Shown here in pieces: positions 17,039-24,602 of a stretch of DNA of 43,950 nt. Each line of letters starts with the position of its first letter. The stretch's first letter is position 1. Under the pieces are notes generated by a model. That model was not told where the DNA came from and ran no database searches. It worked only from the letters and a program-made list of their open reading frames with translations. This stretch comes from Sphingobacterium sp. (GTDB lineage: Bacteria; Bacteroidota; Bacteroidia; Sphingobacteriales; Sphingobacteriaceae): the NCBI GenBank assembly GCA_031277685.1, contig JAITLV010000324.1, positions 1 through 43,950 on the forward strand, in the 5' to 3' direction. The translations under genes were made by a program, and so were the position numbers.

Positions 17039-17533
17039 ATGATGTATTTATATATATTTCTGTTTATTGCAGTAGCGTATGCTTTATTTCGGTTTTTTTC
17101 TTCTAGAAAGAAAAAACCTACTGATGTATCCATGTGTGTTTACTACCGTTTTCAGGATCATCCTGGACAGTATAGTGGTAGTTTCCGAGCAACCCACGGG
17201 GCGCTGGTATTTCGGGGCGAGCGATTTCGGGAGGATGTCAATAATATTGCGGTTAAAGACGTCCGATCTACAGACTCCAAGGTAGAAATAAAGCTGCAGC
17301 AGCTATTGATTCTGCCTTTTAAAGAAAGTGAAAATACTTCTTTTGAAGTATCTGTACGCTTCCGGATCGTATCGGATAAAACAAAAGAAATTGATCTAAC
17401 TAATTATAAAGTCAGGATAGAAGGTGTAATTAACTATCAGAATGGGGAAAAGAAAGCATTTAGTATTGTTCTTCCCATGATGGGCGTATATCATAATCAT
17501 TCCGAAAAGCCGGGTGATTTGGTCAATAAATAA
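17039..17533 (+). CDS. Membrane-anchored protein of unknown function (FQDxPGQYSG family), copy 2
   Basis: This 164-residue paralogue of the 13780 gene is about 40% identical by eye over the soluble part. It has a membrane helix at residues 2-19, FQDHPGQYSG at 38-47, VFRGERF, LILPF, EVSVRF and GVINYQNGEKKAFS. I start it at the ATG at 17039; an in-frame TTG two codons earlier is less likely, and the ATG at 17042 is also possible. It is divergent from the sensor kinase and shares its upstream region with it. Function is unknown. Conservation of two copies around one two-component system argues for a real functional link. Confidence 0.75.
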   Translation: MMYLYIFLFIAVAYALFRFFSSRKKKPTDVSMCVYYRFQDHPGQYSGSFRATHGALVFRGERFREDVNNIAVKDVRSTDSKVEIKLQQLLILPFKESENTSFEVSVRFRIVSDKTKEIDLTNYKVRIEGVINYQNGEKKAFSIVLPMMGVYHNHSEKPGDLVNK

Positions 17534-17573
17534 TTTACGTGTTTTTATTCCATATTAGATACCTATTTAACTC

Positions 17574-17610
17574 AAAGGAACCCTGCTTGCCGGGGTTTCT
17601 TTATTCTTAT
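17574..17610 (+). terminator. Rho-independent terminator
   Basis: A stem of about 12 pairs with two G-T wobbles (17574-17585 with 17591-17602) has the loop CTTGC and is followed by a T-rich stretch. It lies 40 bases after the stop of the gene at 17039 and insulates the regulatory island from locus B. Confidence 0.85.
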
Positions 17611-17619
17611 TCATGAAGA

Positions 17620-17635
17620 TGTTCCACGTGGATTT
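17620..17635. promoter_or_regulatory. parS-like partial site
   Basis: A perfect 10-base palindrome TCCACGTGGA (17623-17632) lies inside a 16-base stretch matching 13 of 16 positions of the ParB-binding variant TGTTCCACGTGGAACA; only the last three bases differ. It is in the gene-free stretch before ugd. It may be a degenerate parS site or a CACGTG-type operator; the evidence is a motif match only. Confidence 0.3.
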
Positions 17636-17663
17636 TACGTTAAGCTTATTATCGTCACTTTCT

Positions 17664-17698
17664 TTTGACTGCAAATTCGGGGCATATTCCTATCTTTA
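17664..17698 (+). promoter_or_regulatory. Candidate promoter of ugd
   Basis: TTTG at 17664-17667 and TATCTTTA at 17691-17698 (one mismatch from TAnnTTTG) are separated by 23 bases, slightly long. Transcription would begin near 17705, about 55 bases before the ATG at 17760. Confidence 0.45.
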
Positions 17699-17759
17699 GC
17701 AGAATAATGGTTTGCTGATTGAAAGAAAATTGACTTATAAAAATTAGGCATATAGAAAA

Positions 17760-19142
17760 ATGAAAGAGATAAAGAAAATTGCTTGTATAGGAGCGGGATA
17801 TGTAGGGGGGCCAACAATGTCAGTTATTGCGCAGATGAATCCTGCTATTCAGGTCACGGTGGTTGACCTGAATCAACAACGCATAGATGCGTGGAATAAC
17901 GAGGATCTTAGCCTGCTTCCAATTTATGAGCCTGGTCTTGATGCTGTGGTAGGGGAAGCTCGCGGGCGGAATTTGTTTTTTTCGACAAATGTTGAAGCGG
18001 CTATTGATGAGGCGGACATGATCTTTATATCCGTCAATACGCCCACAAAAACCTATGGTAAAGGGAAGGGGCAGGCTGCAGATTTAAAATATATTGAATT
18101 ATGTGCGCGGCAGATTGCTCGGGTTGCTCAGGGCGATAAAATAATTGTCGAGAAATCCACTTTGCCAGTCCGCACGGCTGCAGCGCTAAAAAGTATATTG
18201 GACGATACAGGGAACGGCGTCAACTTTGCTATTCTCTCCAATCCGGAATTTTTAGCTGAAGGAACAGCCGTTGCGGATTTACATAATCCAGATAGAGTGC
18301 TTATCGGTGGTGAAGATGAAGACGCTATTCAGGCGCTGGTGCAGATTTATGCGGCCTGGGTTCCACATGAACGTATCCTTACGACCAATTTATGGTCATC
18401 TGAATTATCTAAATTGGTTGCAAATGCTTTTTTGGCCCAACGTGTTTCGTCTATCAATGCGATTTCGGAGTTGTGTGAGGTGACGGGTGCCAATGTGGAT
18501 GAAGTGTCTCGGGCGATTGGCCATGATAGTCGCATTGGGCCTAAGTTTCTGAAGGCTTCGGTAGGTTTCGGAGGTTCTTGTTTCCAGAAAGATATTCTCA
18601 ATCTTGTTTACATTGCACGAAGTTACAACCTGACTGCTGTAGCTGATTACTGGGAACAGGTAATAATTTTAAACGACCATCAAAAATCGCGATTTGCAGA
18701 ACGGATTATCCAGACCATGTATAATACGGTAAACGGGAAGAAAATTGCCTTTTTAGGCTGGGCTTTTAAAAAAGACACGAACGATACACGGGAATCTGCT
18801 GCCATTTACGTGGCCGATCATCTATTGGATGAGGAGGCACATCTGGTGGTTTATGATCCAAAAGTGACGGCAGAACAAATTTATAAGGATCTGGATTATT
18901 TAAAAACACGTTCAGCCGAGGAAAATCGTCGTTTGGTAACTGTCGTTGATGATCCCTATGAGGCTTTACAGGAGGCGCATGCTGCTACAATATTAACAGA
19001 ATGGGATGCGTTTAAGGGGTATGATTGGGCGCTCATCAAGAAACAGATGAAGAAGCCTTCTTTTGTATTTGATGGACGGAAGTTATTGGATAGCGCTAGT
19101 TTGAAAAAACTAGGCTTTGACTATTATGCGATTGGGGAGTAA
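17760..19142 (+). CDS. ugd: UDP-glucose 6-dehydrogenase
   Basis: The 460-residue enzyme oxidises UDP-glucose to UDP-glucuronate with 2 NAD+. It has an N-terminal Rossmann domain (IACIGAGYVGGPT), a STLPVRTAA segment, NPEFLAEGTA, the catalytic cysteine C274 in FGGSCFQKD, and the C-terminal UDP-binding domain (FLGWAFKKDTNDTRES). The length and the insertions match the long, animal-type UGDH group and not the approximately 390-residue Ugd of E. coli. It has its own promoter candidate and lies 83 bases upstream of the locus B regulator. UDP-glucuronate could be polymerised directly or be a precursor to other sugars. Confidence 0.92.
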   Translation: MKEIKKIACIGAGYVGGPTMSVIAQMNPAIQVTVVDLNQQRIDAWNNEDLSLLPIYEPGLDAVVGEARGRNLFFSTNVEAAIDEADMIFISVNTPTKTYGKGKGQAADLKYIELCARQIARVAQGDKIIVEKSTLPVRTAAALKSILDDTGNGVNFAILSNPEFLAEGTAVADLHNPDRVLIGGEDEDAIQALVQIYAAWVPHERILTTNLWSSELSKLVANAFLAQRVSSINAISELCEVTGANVDEVSRAIGHDSRIGPKFLKASVGFGGSCFQKDILNLVYIARSYNLTAVADYWEQVIILNDHQKSRFAERIIQTMYNTVNGKKIAFLGWAFKKDTNDTRESAAIYVADHLLDEEAHLVVYDPKVTAEQIYKDLDYLKTRSAEENRRLVTVVDDPYEALQEAHAATILTEWDAFKGYDWALIKKQMKKPSFVFDGRKLLDSASLKKLGFDYYAIGE

Positions 19143-19172
19143 ACGTTTGACTATTGTTTAACAATAATTTAA

Positions 19173-19204
19173 TTTGATAAATAAAATCAGATTGAGTACT
19201 TTTG
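19173..19204 (+). promoter_or_regulatory. Promoter of the locus B regulator and probably the long operon
   Basis: TTTG at 19173-19176, 20 bases, then TACTTTTG at 19197-19204 is a near-perfect Bacteroidota promoter. Transcription should begin near 19211. The -7 box is at the exact centre of the inverted repeat 19187-19217, so a protein bound there would block RNA polymerase. Confidence 0.8.
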
Positions 19205-19217
19205 TTACTCAATCTGA
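19187..19217. promoter_or_regulatory. Perfect 12-bp inverted repeat overlapping the -7 box (candidate operator)
   Basis: Arms TCAGATTGAGTA (19187-19198) and TACTCAATCTGA (19206-19217) match perfectly around the 7-base spacer CTTTTGT. Because transcription is expected to begin inside the right arm, the element should work as DNA and not as an RNA hairpin. The winged-helix protein encoded 9 bases downstream is the obvious candidate to bind it, giving autorepression. I saw no second copy in the window. Confidence 0.7.
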
Positions 19218-19225
19218 ACTATACC

Positions 19226-19744
19226 ATGCTAGACTCTTTAATTACATCAAAGACGCGACTGAAGCTATTGATCAAATTTTTTGTATCGGCAAGTAATCAA
19301 TCACATTTAAGAGGCCTTGCGGATGAGTTTCAAGAATCAACTAATGCCATACGAAAAGAACTGAACCAACTGTCCGAAGCAGGGTATTTAGAAAAGAGTA
19401 CAGAAAAAAATAAAATCCTATACCGAGCCAACACAAAGCATTCTTTATTTGCACCTCTTCAAAAATTAATTCATACCTATTTGGGAATTGATGAAATTGT
19501 AGATAATATACTGCAACAAGCGGGAGATATTCAAGAAGTTAGTTTGGTTGGAGATTATGCTGAAGGCGTAGATTCAGGAAAAATTGACGTACTAGTTTTG
19601 GGTGAAAATATAAATCAGGCATACTTATTGCGGTTAGCGGGCAAGGTTGAAAAAAAATTGGGAAAGCAAGTCAATCTTTCTTTTAAGAAGACTATTGAAG
19701 AACAACGTTATATTATTTTATATACAAATCATTCTACCATATAA
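19226..19744 (+). CDS. Winged-helix transcriptional regulator with a nucleotidyltransferase-like C-terminal domain
   Basis: The 172-residue protein has an ArsR-like winged helix (about residues 8-70; LRGLADEFQESTNAIRKELNQL is the recognition region). A second domain follows (about 85-165), in which LVGDYAEGVDSGKIDVLVLGE resembles a degenerate nucleotidyltransferase active-site loop. Similar proteins are known from Bacteroidota polysaccharide loci, just upstream of sugar epimerase/dehydrogenase genes as here. I start it at the ATG at 19226: the in-frame TTG at 19202 lies inside the promoter and upstream of the predicted transcription start. It most likely controls the operon that follows. Confidence 0.85.
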   Translation: MLDSLITSKTRLKLLIKFFVSASNQSHLRGLADEFQESTNAIRKELNQLSEAGYLEKSTEKNKILYRANTKHSLFAPLQKLIHTYLGIDEIVDNILQQAGDIQEVSLVGDYAEGVDSGKIDVLVLGENINQAYLLRLAGKVEKKLGKQVNLSFKKTIEEQRYIILYTNHSTI

Positions 19745-19756
19745 TTACTTCAAAAG

Positions 19757-20725
19757 ATGAGTAAAATATTAATCACCGGCGGGGCCGGCTTTATAGGTTC
19801 AAATCTCGTAGAGCATTTTTTAGGTAAAAACCATCAAGTTGTGGTATTAGACAATTTTGCTACAGGTCATCGTCACAATATCGCACAATACGAAGGCAAT
19901 CCAGACTTTACTTTATTTGAAGGTGATATCCGTAACAATGCAGATTGCCAAAAGGCTGTTGCGGGGGTTGATTATGTTCTACATCAGGCCGCGTTGGGTT
20001 CAGTTCCGCGTTCTATTAAAGATCCTCAAACTTCCAATGAGGTAAACGTCACAGGTTTCTTAAATATGTTAGTTGCAGCTCGGGATGCTGGAGTAAAACG
20101 CTTTATCTATGCGGCTTCATCATCTACTTATGGTGATTCTGCAAGTCTTCCGAAAGTGGAAGATGTGATTGGGAAGCCTTTATCTCCATATGCGATTACA
20201 AAATACGTCAATGAATTATATGCAGATATTTTTTCAAAGACTTATGGCTTAGAGACTATTGGCCTTCGTTATTTTAATGTGTTTGGCCGTCGTCAGGATC
20301 CTAATGGTGCTTATGCAGCAGTTATCCCATTGTTTGTTAAGAAATTTATGAACCACGAGAGTCCTGTGATAAACGGTGCAGGTGATTATTCTCGTGATTT
20401 TACTTATGTAGATAATGTAATTCAGATGAACGAGCGTGCGATGACTACAGATAATCCAGATGCCGTTAACACGGTGTATAATACAGCTGTTGGCGACCGT
20501 ACGACATTGAATCAATTGGTTGGTTACCTTAAAGAGTTTCTGACAGAATATGATGCTGAAATTGCGAAGGTGGAGATCATTCATGGCCCCAATAGACAAG
20601 GTGATATTCCGCATTCCCTGGCTTCCATTGACAAAGCACGCCAGTTGTTGGGCTATGAGCCGACACATGTTATCCGTGAAGGACTGAAGGAAGCTGTAAA
20701 ATGGTATTGGGATAATTTAAAATAA
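19757..20725 (+). CDS. UDP-GlcNAc/UDP-GlcNAcA C4-epimerase (TviC/WbpP type)
   Basis: The 322-residue protein is an extended short-chain dehydrogenase/reductase. It has TGGAGFIGSN at the N-terminus for NAD, ASSSTYGDS for the catalytic serine/threonine, and Y145-x3-K149 in SPYAITKYVNEL. The pattern and pairing with the dehydrogenase 29 bases downstream match WbpP/TviC, which interconvert UDP-GlcNAc and UDP-GalNAc, or their uronic acids. Together the two enzymes would supply UDP-GalNAcA for locus B. UDP-glucuronate 4-epimerase activity, using the product of ugd, is an alternative. Confidence 0.87.
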   Translation: MSKILITGGAGFIGSNLVEHFLGKNHQVVVLDNFATGHRHNIAQYEGNPDFTLFEGDIRNNADCQKAVAGVDYVLHQAALGSVPRSIKDPQTSNEVNVTGFLNMLVAARDAGVKRFIYAASSSTYGDSASLPKVEDVIGKPLSPYAITKYVNELYADIFSKTYGLETIGLRYFNVFGRRQDPNGAYAAVIPLFVKKFMNHESPVINGAGDYSRDFTYVDNVIQMNERAMTTDNPDAVNTVYNTAVGDRTTLNQLVGYLKEFLTEYDAEIAKVEIIHGPNRQGDIPHSLASIDKARQLLGYEPTHVIREGLKEAVKWYWDNLK

Positions 20726-20754
20726 TAATTTAATCATCATAAACTCGTATATAA

Positions 20755-22038
20755 ATGAAAAAAATAGCTGTAATTGGATTAGGATATGTTGGTCTTCCCT
20801 TGGCCAGATTATTTGCTACGAAGTTTCCTGTAGTCGGCTTTGATATTAATCAAAAACGCATAGACGAACTACGTGCTGGAAAAGATTTTACGTTGGAGGT
20901 GGAAGATGAAGTTCTTCAGGCTGTTTTATCAAATGATAATCCATTTTTAACTGAAAGCAAAGGATTGTATTGTTCCAATCAGCTAAATGATATTGAGTCA
21001 GCAAATTTCTATGTAGTTACAGTACCTACACCGGTTGATAAAAATAATCGTCCAGATTTGACACCGTTATATAAAGCGTCGGAAACGGTAGGTAAAGTAT
21101 TGAAGAAAGGTGATATTGTCGTATACGAATCTACAGTTTACCCTGGTGTTACAGAGGAAGAGTGCATTCCAGTTTTAGAAAAAATTTCTGGCTTAAAATT
21201 CAATGAAGATTTCTTTGCCGGTTATTCTCCAGAGCGTATCAATCCAGGCGATAAACAACATACGGTTGAGAAAATATTAAAAGTAACATCTGGTTCAACA
21301 CCTGAGATCGGGGCTGAAGTGGACGCTGTTTATAAAGAAGTGATTACCGCAGGTACACACTTAGCACCATGTATTAAGGTTGCCGAAGCAGCTAAGGTGA
21401 TTGAGAATTCACAACGTGACATTAATATCGCTTTTGTGAATGAATTGGCAAAAATCTTTAACATTTTGAATATTGATACCCACGCAGTATTGGAAGCAGC
21501 AGGTACCAAATGGAACTTTTTACCATTTAAACCAGGATTGGTTGGTGGTCACTGTATTGGTGTAGATCCTTATTATTTGGCGCAAAAGGCACAGGAGCAT
21601 GGCTACCACCCCGAGATTATTTTGGCTGGACGTCGTTTAAATGATTCCATGGGTGAATATGTAGCTTCACAAGTGGTGAAAACAATGATTAAAAAGGGGA
21701 TTAATGTGAATGGTGCTGAGGTGTTAATGCTTGGTGTTACTTTTAAGGAGAATTGTCCTGATGTTCGCAACACCAAGATTGTTGATGTGATCCGTGCTTT
21801 AGAAGACTATGGCATAAAGGTTACAACTTATGATCATTGGGCAAATCCTGCTGAAGTACATCACGAATACGGTATTGAAAGTACGACTGATTTACCTAAT
21901 AAAAAGTTTGATGCAATTGTCTTAGGGGTAGCTCATAAAGAATTTTTGGATATAAATTTTTCTAGTCTAAAAAAAGATATTGCCATTGTTTATGACGTAA
22001 AAGGAACAATAACAGAAGAGGCTGATAATAGATTATAA
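20755..22038 (+). CDS. UDP-N-acetyl-D-hexosamine 6-dehydrogenase (TviB/WbpO type)
   Basis: The 427-residue NAD-dependent nucleotide-sugar dehydrogenase has IAVIGLGYVGLP for the dinucleotide, YESTVYPGVTEE, YSPERINPGD, and the catalytic cysteine C267 in VGGHCIGVDPYYLA. The UDP-binding domain contains GVTFKENCPDVRNTK. These are hallmarks of the WbpO/TviB/WbpA branch, which acts on UDP-GlcNAc or UDP-GalNAc and not UDP-glucose. It is paired with the C4-epimerase upstream. The flippase gene begins 2 bases after its stop, so these supply genes share a transcript with the assembly genes. Confidence 0.9.
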   Translation: MKKIAVIGLGYVGLPLARLFATKFPVVGFDINQKRIDELRAGKDFTLEVEDEVLQAVLSNDNPFLTESKGLYCSNQLNDIESANFYVVTVPTPVDKNNRPDLTPLYKASETVGKVLKKGDIVVYESTVYPGVTEEECIPVLEKISGLKFNEDFFAGYSPERINPGDKQHTVEKILKVTSGSTPEIGAEVDAVYKEVITAGTHLAPCIKVAEAAKVIENSQRDINIAFVNELAKIFNILNIDTHAVLEAAGTKWNFLPFKPGLVGGHCIGVDPYYLAQKAQEHGYHPEIILAGRRLNDSMGEYVASQVVKTMIKKGINVNGAEVLMLGVTFKENCPDVRNTKIVDVIRALEDYGIKVTTYDHWANPAEVHHEYGIESTTDLPNKKFDAIVLGVAHKEFLDINFSSLKKDIAIVYDVKGTITEEADNRL

Positions 22039-22040
22039 AC

Positions 22041-23591
22041 ATGGATAATCAATCTGTTCTAGAAAATAATCGGCGTGTTCTAAAGAATACTATGCTACTA
22101 TATATACGTATGCTTTTCGTAATGGGAGTGTCGTTATTTACTGTAAGAATTGTGCTTAAATATCTTGGAGTAACTGATTATGGTATCTATAGTGTTGTAG
22201 GTGGCGTGGTAATGATGATGGCATTCTTAAGTAATTCAATGTCTTCTGCAACTCAGCGGTTCTTTTCGTTTGATTTAGGACGTAGAGATTACGAAAGCTT
22301 ACGAAAAACTTTTAGCACAAGTTTATTTATCTACATCTTATTTTCATTAATAGTATTATTGATTGCTGAAACTGGTGGGATTTGGTTTTTAAAAAATAGA
22401 TTAACCTTGCCAGCTGATAGATTAGATGCAGCGATTTGGACATTTCAGTTTTCGATTTTATCTTTCATTGTATCTATTATAACGATACCGTATAATGCAT
22501 TGATTGTTGCTAGGGAAAAGATGTCCACTTTCGCCTATTTTAGTGTTTTTGAAGTAATAGCGAAGCTAGTTATTGCATATGTTTTGTCAATTTCTGTATA
22601 TGATCGGCTGATAGTTTATTCATTTTTAATGTTCCTTATTACATCAATTGTTTTTCTATTATTTAGATATTTCTGTGTTCGACAATTTTCCGAAAGCCAC
22701 ATCATTTATGTTTACGACAAAGGATTGCTGAAAAAATTAATTGGATTTACTGGATGGAATTTGTTCGGTTCGATAGCTGGTGTATTTAACAATCAGGGAG
22801 CAAATATTATTTTAAATATCTTTTTTGGACCCGCAGTAAATGGTGCCCGTGCTCTTTCGTTTCAATTAAGCAATTCCCTAAATCAATTTGTTACTAATTT
22901 TATGTTGGCTACGCGCCCTCAAATAACAAAGTATTACGCTAAGGGAGAGATGTCAAATATGATGAATTTAGTTTTTACTAGTTCTAAATTCTCTTTTTTC
23001 CTTCTGATGATATTCGGTATTCCAATTTTGTTAGAAACACATATCATATTACAATTATGGTTAAATGAAGTTCCAGCTTTCGTTGAAATATTTACGAAGT
23101 TGACTATTTTTATTGCATTAGTTGACTCGTTATCATATTCTTTAATGACTGCCGCTCAGGCAACTGGTAATATAAAATCCTATCAAGCAATCGTTGGAAC
23201 ACTTCTTCTTTTATCATTACCTATTTCCTATGTTTTCTTTGAATTACATTATCCACCATATTCCGTAATGATAATCACATTATGCGTTTCCATCATTGCA
23301 CTTTTTGCTAGGTTATTTATGTTAAAGGGAATGATTAGTCTGGATATTTTGAAATATTTAAAGGATGTAGTATTAAGAATCTTGTTGGTTTTCGCACTCT
23401 CTTATTTTTCAATTTATTTCTTGTCTAGCTATTTAGAAGATGGTTTATTGCGAGTGATTTTAGTAAGCTTCGTTAGTGCTCTTCTGTCTATTTCTTTTAT
23501 CTATTTTTTTGGTTTGAATAAGAAAGAAAAGACTTTTTTAAAAACAACAGTTAATACTTTAATTCAAAAATACCAATTTAATAAGAGATGA
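22041..23591 (+). CDS. wzx: Oligosaccharide flippase (Wzx, MATE-like/PST family)
   Basis: A 516-residue membrane protein with about 12-14 helices. Its N-terminal half (VRIVLKYLGVTDYGIYSVVGG, then SATQRFFSFDLG) is typical of Bacteroidota polysaccharide flippases. It differs clearly from the MurJ-like protein of locus A. The role is translocation of the undecaprenyl-linked repeat unit to the periplasmic face. It overlaps the next gene by 4 bases (ATGA). From here to about 31100 the DNA is very AT-rich compared with the supply genes on either side. Confidence 0.88.
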   Translation: MDNQSVLENNRRVLKNTMLLYIRMLFVMGVSLFTVRIVLKYLGVTDYGIYSVVGGVVMMMAFLSNSMSSATQRFFSFDLGRRDYESLRKTFSTSLFIYILFSLIVLLIAETGGIWFLKNRLTLPADRLDAAIWTFQFSILSFIVSIITIPYNALIVAREKMSTFAYFSVFEVIAKLVIAYVLSISVYDRLIVYSFLMFLITSIVFLLFRYFCVRQFSESHIIYVYDKGLLKKLIGFTGWNLFGSIAGVFNNQGANIILNIFFGPAVNGARALSFQLSNSLNQFVTNFMLATRPQITKYYAKGEMSNMMNLVFTSSKFSFFLLMIFGIPILLETHIILQLWLNEVPAFVEIFTKLTIFIALVDSLSYSLMTAAQATGNIKSYQAIVGTLLLLSLPISYVFFELHYPPYSVMIITLCVSIIALFARLFMLKGMISLDILKYLKDVVLRILLVFALSYFSIYFLSSYLEDGLLRVILVSFVSALLSISFIYFFGLNKKEKTFLKTTVNTLIQKYQFNKR

Positions 23592-24589
23592 AAAATATCG
23601 TTAAAAGGATTCTTCCGGAATACGTCGTGTCATTAATTAGAAATCTAATTTTAGTTAAACGGCTATATCCTGCATATTTATATGATTTAAAACGGTTTTA
23701 TCGATACTCTGGTACTGATGGCCATGGTGATGAGACAAAACTAATAGAAAAAATCATTACTAAATATCATATTATAGAGAAGGGGCTTACAATGCCTAGC
23801 TCGAGACTTGGCTTTGGTAAAGACGTAATAATTGGATTGTCATCTCTTTGTCTTGAATTCTCTAAAAAATATGATAGCAAAGACGAGCAGTATCTGCATG
23901 CGATAGGGGTCATTTTGGAATATAAGAGATTTCATGAAGTAAATAATTTTGAGTTAAATAAAGACATAATTAAAGCGATAACTAAGATTGAGGGGTTAAT
24001 GAGTATTTCTCCTACTCAACAATTGTCTTTTGAAAGGGATGATTTTTTCCAATATAAAAATTCTGAATTCTTAACTTTTTCAAATTCAAGAATGAGTGTT
24101 AGAAATTTTGATGAAAATGATGAAATTTCACAAGAAACTTTAGATAATGTTCTTAATCTTGCTAAAAATGCACCATCAGCTTGTAATAGACAAACATGGA
24201 GGACATATATTATCACAGATAAAACCTCTGTTGGAAGAGTTTTAGAAGCTCAGGGTGGTAATAGAGGGTTTGGACATTTAGCAAATAAAGTGATTATTGT
24301 AGCTGGAGAGGTTGGCGGATTTGCTTCCCCAGGTGAAAGAAACCAGGTTTTTATTGATGGGGGAATTTATGCTATGAATCTGCTGTATTCACTTCATTAT
24401 TATAACATAGGTTCATGTATTTTGAACTGTAGTCATTCTGTGGAAAAAGATATGAAAATGAGAGAGATCATTGACATAAAGCAATCTGAAGTTTTTATCG
24501 CTATGATAGCAATTGGAATTCCACCTAAAAATTTTAAAGTTGCAATATCAAAAAGGTATTCAATAGAACATACGAATAAATATTCTTGA
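23588..24589 (+). CDS. Nitroreductase-family protein of polysaccharide loci
   Basis: The 333-residue protein has a helical N-terminal part of about 150 residues and then a nitroreductase-fold FMN domain (SRMSVRNFDENDEI, NAPSACNRQTWR, then GGIYAMNLLYSLHYYNIGSC). This longer form recurs in bacterial capsule clusters next to polysaccharide pyruvyltransferase genes, as here. Its reaction in those clusters is not settled as far as I know; reduction of a sugar or of a cofactor is plausible. The companion FrhB-like protein often seen with it is absent. Confidence 0.82.
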   Translation: MKNIVKRILPEYVVSLIRNLILVKRLYPAYLYDLKRFYRYSGTDGHGDETKLIEKIITKYHIIEKGLTMPSSRLGFGKDVIIGLSSLCLEFSKKYDSKDEQYLHAIGVILEYKRFHEVNNFELNKDIIKAITKIEGLMSISPTQQLSFERDDFFQYKNSEFLTFSNSRMSVRNFDENDEISQETLDNVLNLAKNAPSACNRQTWRTYIITDKTSVGRVLEAQGGNRGFGHLANKVIIVAGEVGGFASPGERNQVFIDGGIYAMNLLYSLHYYNIGSCILNCSHSVEKDMKMREIIDIKQSEVFIAMIAIGIPPKNFKVAISKRYSIEHTNKYS

Positions 24590-24602
24590 AAACATAATAC
24601 AA

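Noticed and set aside
19202..19225. TTG start for the locus B regulator
   Set aside because: It lies within the -7 box and upstream of the predicted transcription start; the ATG at 19226 is better.
20249..20668. A 139-codon open frame on the - strand inside the C4-epimerase gene
   Set aside because: The + strand frame encodes a full-length enzyme with intact motifs; the reverse frame has no family features and is a shadow.
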